64,000 nt of DNA from positions 20,212,001-20,276,000 of the forward strand of contig OZ017797.1 in assembly GCA_963969395.1 (NCBI GenBank). Direction: 5' to 3'. This DNA comes from Pseudoscleropodium purum (lineage: Eukaryota; Streptophyta; Bryopsida; Hypnales; Brachytheciaceae). Under the pieces are notes generated by a model. That model searched no databases. It saw only the letters and a list, made by a program, of their open reading frames with translations, and was not told the origin of the DNA. A program made the translations under genes and the position numbers. Position 1 is the first letter of the stretch. Each line of letters begins with the position of its first letter. Positions 61,990 to 64,000 of the stretch are shown here, piece by piece.

Positions 61990-62956
61990 TTGATCGAAAA
62001 TTTTGTAGGTTGTTCAAAAGTTGCCTATAATTGTGACAAATACCTTGCTTGTGATGAAATCATGGTAGCTTTTAAAGGTAGGAGATGTGACATCAAGCAA
62101 TACATAAAAGACAAGCCTGTAAAATACGGAATTAAAATATGGTGTTGTGCAAGTAGCAAGTCCCGGTACGTGTACAACCTTATGGTATGTGACAGATGGA
62201 AAATACAAAAGAGAGAGAAGAACCTTGGAGAGAAAGTTGTATTTGCATTAGTATCTGGTCCAATAGGGTTGGGACACGTTGTAGTGACGGATCGGTATTT
62301 CACCTCTCTTCACTTAGCGGATGCTCTCCTGTCTCGTGGAACTTGCATGACGGGAACAGTCAAACCCAATCGAATGGGTATGCCCTCTCATCTTGCACAA
62401 TATGCCAAGGAAGACCTTCCCTGAGGCACATTGGTTGCAGCCGTGCACATGTCGCACCGCATGGCCGCTTGTGTATGGTTTGACGATTGCCCGGTATTTC
62501 TCCTCAGCACATCATCCGATCCTATTTGTAATGGTTGCACGACGAAGAGGTGGGTCAGTGGCCGCCGTGAGGAGTTCTCCACGTCCCTCATCCAGAAAGA
62601 ATATCAGGAGATGATGAGGGGCGTGGCCGTAGTAGATCAATGCAGAGTTGAATACACCGCCCAAATCATGTCGCATAAGTGGTGGCACCGCCTATTCTTT
62701 GATATTCTTCGATAGTTCGCTCGGAAATGCGTACGTGCTGTACTGTACAGAGCACATTGGGCTGGGCGGCTTCAATATGTCAGACCGTGGTCTTCACGAG
62801 TGTCGCTTCGCAGGGACCCAAAGGAGGAAGTGCCGGCTCTGTGGTCGGAGACAAAATCCATTCTGTCTTGGTTGTGCAGAGGCTTTTCTATGTCAACAAG
62901 ATTGTTATCCCCTAGTTCACACAAATGCTAAATTTGCTGCAAAGATATGGTCGTAA
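61990..62956 (+). pseudogene. piggyBac-type transposase (DDE_Tnp_1_7) relic
   Basis: The catalytic core is recognisable: LACDEIMVAFKGR (first Asp codon 62053-62055), KPVKYGIKIWCC, GLGHVVVTDRYFTSLHLADA (second Asp 62290-62292), RGTCMTGTVKPNR, then VWFDDCPVFLLSTSSDP, a YQEMMRGVAVVDQ stretch, HKWWHRLFFD and GNAYVLY, ending in a Cys-rich zinc-binding tail (RRKCRLCGRRQNPFCLGCAE then CYPLVHT). These are hallmarks of the piggyBac superfamily, which moves by cut-and-paste at TTAA sites. It is broken: TGA at 62422-62424, a frameshift near 62700-62712 (TAG at 62713-62715 if unshifted), and Ala (GCC, 62626-62628) where the family has its third catalytic Asp. It cannot encode an active enzyme as it stands. 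Confidence 0.85.
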
Positions 62957-64000
62957 CGTGGAGACGGAATTTTCAAACTCTCCCGATTTGTGCAGGGAAG
63001 ACGGGGGCGGGGGATTGCTGCAGGTCGGTCCTCACCCCGGTAGGGCAAGTTGACAGCGGCACAGGAGGGACCACACTTAGAAGGTCACTTCAGTGCAGAA
63101 TTAGTGTCATATCTGACTTTCTTAGCGTCTGATTGAGTCTGTCTACAGGGTAGTGTCGGCTTGTTGGGGATCGGATGCCTTGAAGTTGTTTTAGATCATT
63201 GGTGGAGGCGAAGGTGTAGTAGTTCCGAGTTTTGGGCGATAACTGATCTGGTAGGTAGAATCTTTGTAATGAGAGCACATTTCTGTAAGTGCCAAACTCT
63301 TTTGTAATATGCGGCTGGCAATACAATCTGCACTTTTGGAGCTGCTGTTTCTTGTTCGTCAGTCTGTCTTGAGGTCGGAGCATGAGCTGTTGAAGGCAAC
63401 CGTCTCAACTGCTGATCACTTCACGGTGACCAGACAGGTCGGCGACCAGAGGCGTTGCTTGCATTCGTAGGACAGCCGAAATTTTCGCGAGAAGCACGCA
63501 CCCTCCCGCCTGCTCTGCATCGCACGACCCTACCCACGCGGCAGTGGGAAGTTGAGGTAGCCCAGCGATATGCCGGGTTCTTCAACAAGAAGCTGTAGTG
63601 CCGTGTTTGTGGCTTTGTCACCTAAAATTGGACCGATGAATTTCACACGTTTTTTGTGTTGGTCGCTCATTTGGAAGCGATGAGAATGCACCGTAGTGAT
63701 TTCTCAAATTTTCGGGGTTTTTTTTCTACCAAATTTTGTCCACCAGGGACACAAGAAGTGCCGTAATTGAAGAGGTCTGCTTCGATGCAAGCCGTACGGC
63801 AAGAGGTAGTCACTTTTGAAGTTTTTTGAAGTTTGGTCGCTTTACAAGGTCTATGTGTCCATTTTTGTAGTGTACTACCTTGAGGAATTCTCAAACATGG
63901 TCGCACTAAACCACATTCGAAGTGAAAATTCTCTAGGAAGCAGGTGCTTCAGGCAGTACTGTACAAAGTCTCTCAGGAAGAACAAACCACTGAAAACTTC
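62957..64000. other. Unassigned flank with broken open frames
   Basis: Higher in GC than the AT-rich spacers. On the plus strand one frame is open from 63416 to a TAG at 63596-63598 (ending QRYAGFFNKKL), continues with CRVCGFVT to a TAA at 63623, and reopens to a TAA near 63761. The CxxC pair and the density of readable codons suggest another decayed element or the 3' part of the same one. No family recognised. Confidence 0.35.

Noticed and set aside
61474..62424. TAG read as glutamine (altered code) in the piggyBac frame
   Set aside because: Intact neighbouring genes use TAG as a normal stop, and the frame also has TGA, TAA and a frameshift, so decay is the simpler reading.

Overview
The window comes from the nuclear genome of a land plant. 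It holds four large spliced genes with GT-AG introns whose proteins match plant families: a glycine-rich membrane protein of the Arabidopsis At5g11700/At4g32920 type, nuclear actin-related protein 4, the chloroplast nucleoid protein pTAC16 and a RECQL5-type helicase. AT-rich spacers, short to medium introns (about 100-900 bases) and an orphan, repeat-containing gene fit a seed-free plant such as a moss or liverwort better than a flowering plant, but that placement is inference. All exon boundaries were read by eye from frame, splice signals and family similarity; for each of the four genes the exons add up to an intact frame.

Layout. 1-9858 (+): 3' part of the glycine-rich multi-pass membrane protein gene, 19 exons visible. 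9.9-15.7 kb: AT-rich spacer with two inverted copies of a short terminal-inverted-repeat element, a GC-rich tandem duplication and a foldback. 15798-17456 (+): unrecognised protein built of about 84-residue repeats and ending in a 12-base minisatellite. 17.5-23.6 kb: AT-rich spacer with three more non-autonomous DNA elements. 23679-29400 (-): ARP4, 19 exons. About 30.85-32.10 kb (-): broken duplicate of the 5' end of the RecQ gene. 32584-35075 (+): PTAC16, 5 exons. 35.1-39.1 kb: spacer with a 350-base foldback. 39175-46290 (-): RECQL5-like helicase, 20 exons, one GC-AG intron. 46.7-54.6 kb: AT-rich spacer with likely LINE tails. 54664-55197 (+): intronless four-helix membrane protein of 177 residues. 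55.2-60.2 kb: spacer. 60.2-63.0 kb (+): decayed piggyBac-type transposase. 63.0-64.0 kb: unassigned, with broken open frames.

The genes do not form a pathway. ARP4 (chromatin remodelling) and RecQ (DNA repair) are nuclear, pTAC16 is plastidial, and the first and last intact genes encode membrane proteins. The observations most worth checking are the piggyBac relic with stop codons biased to TAG, the repeat-protein gene whose last repeat has shifted frame into a minisatellite, the copy of the RecQ 5' end lying directly upstream of PTAC16, and the set of short inverted-repeat elements.
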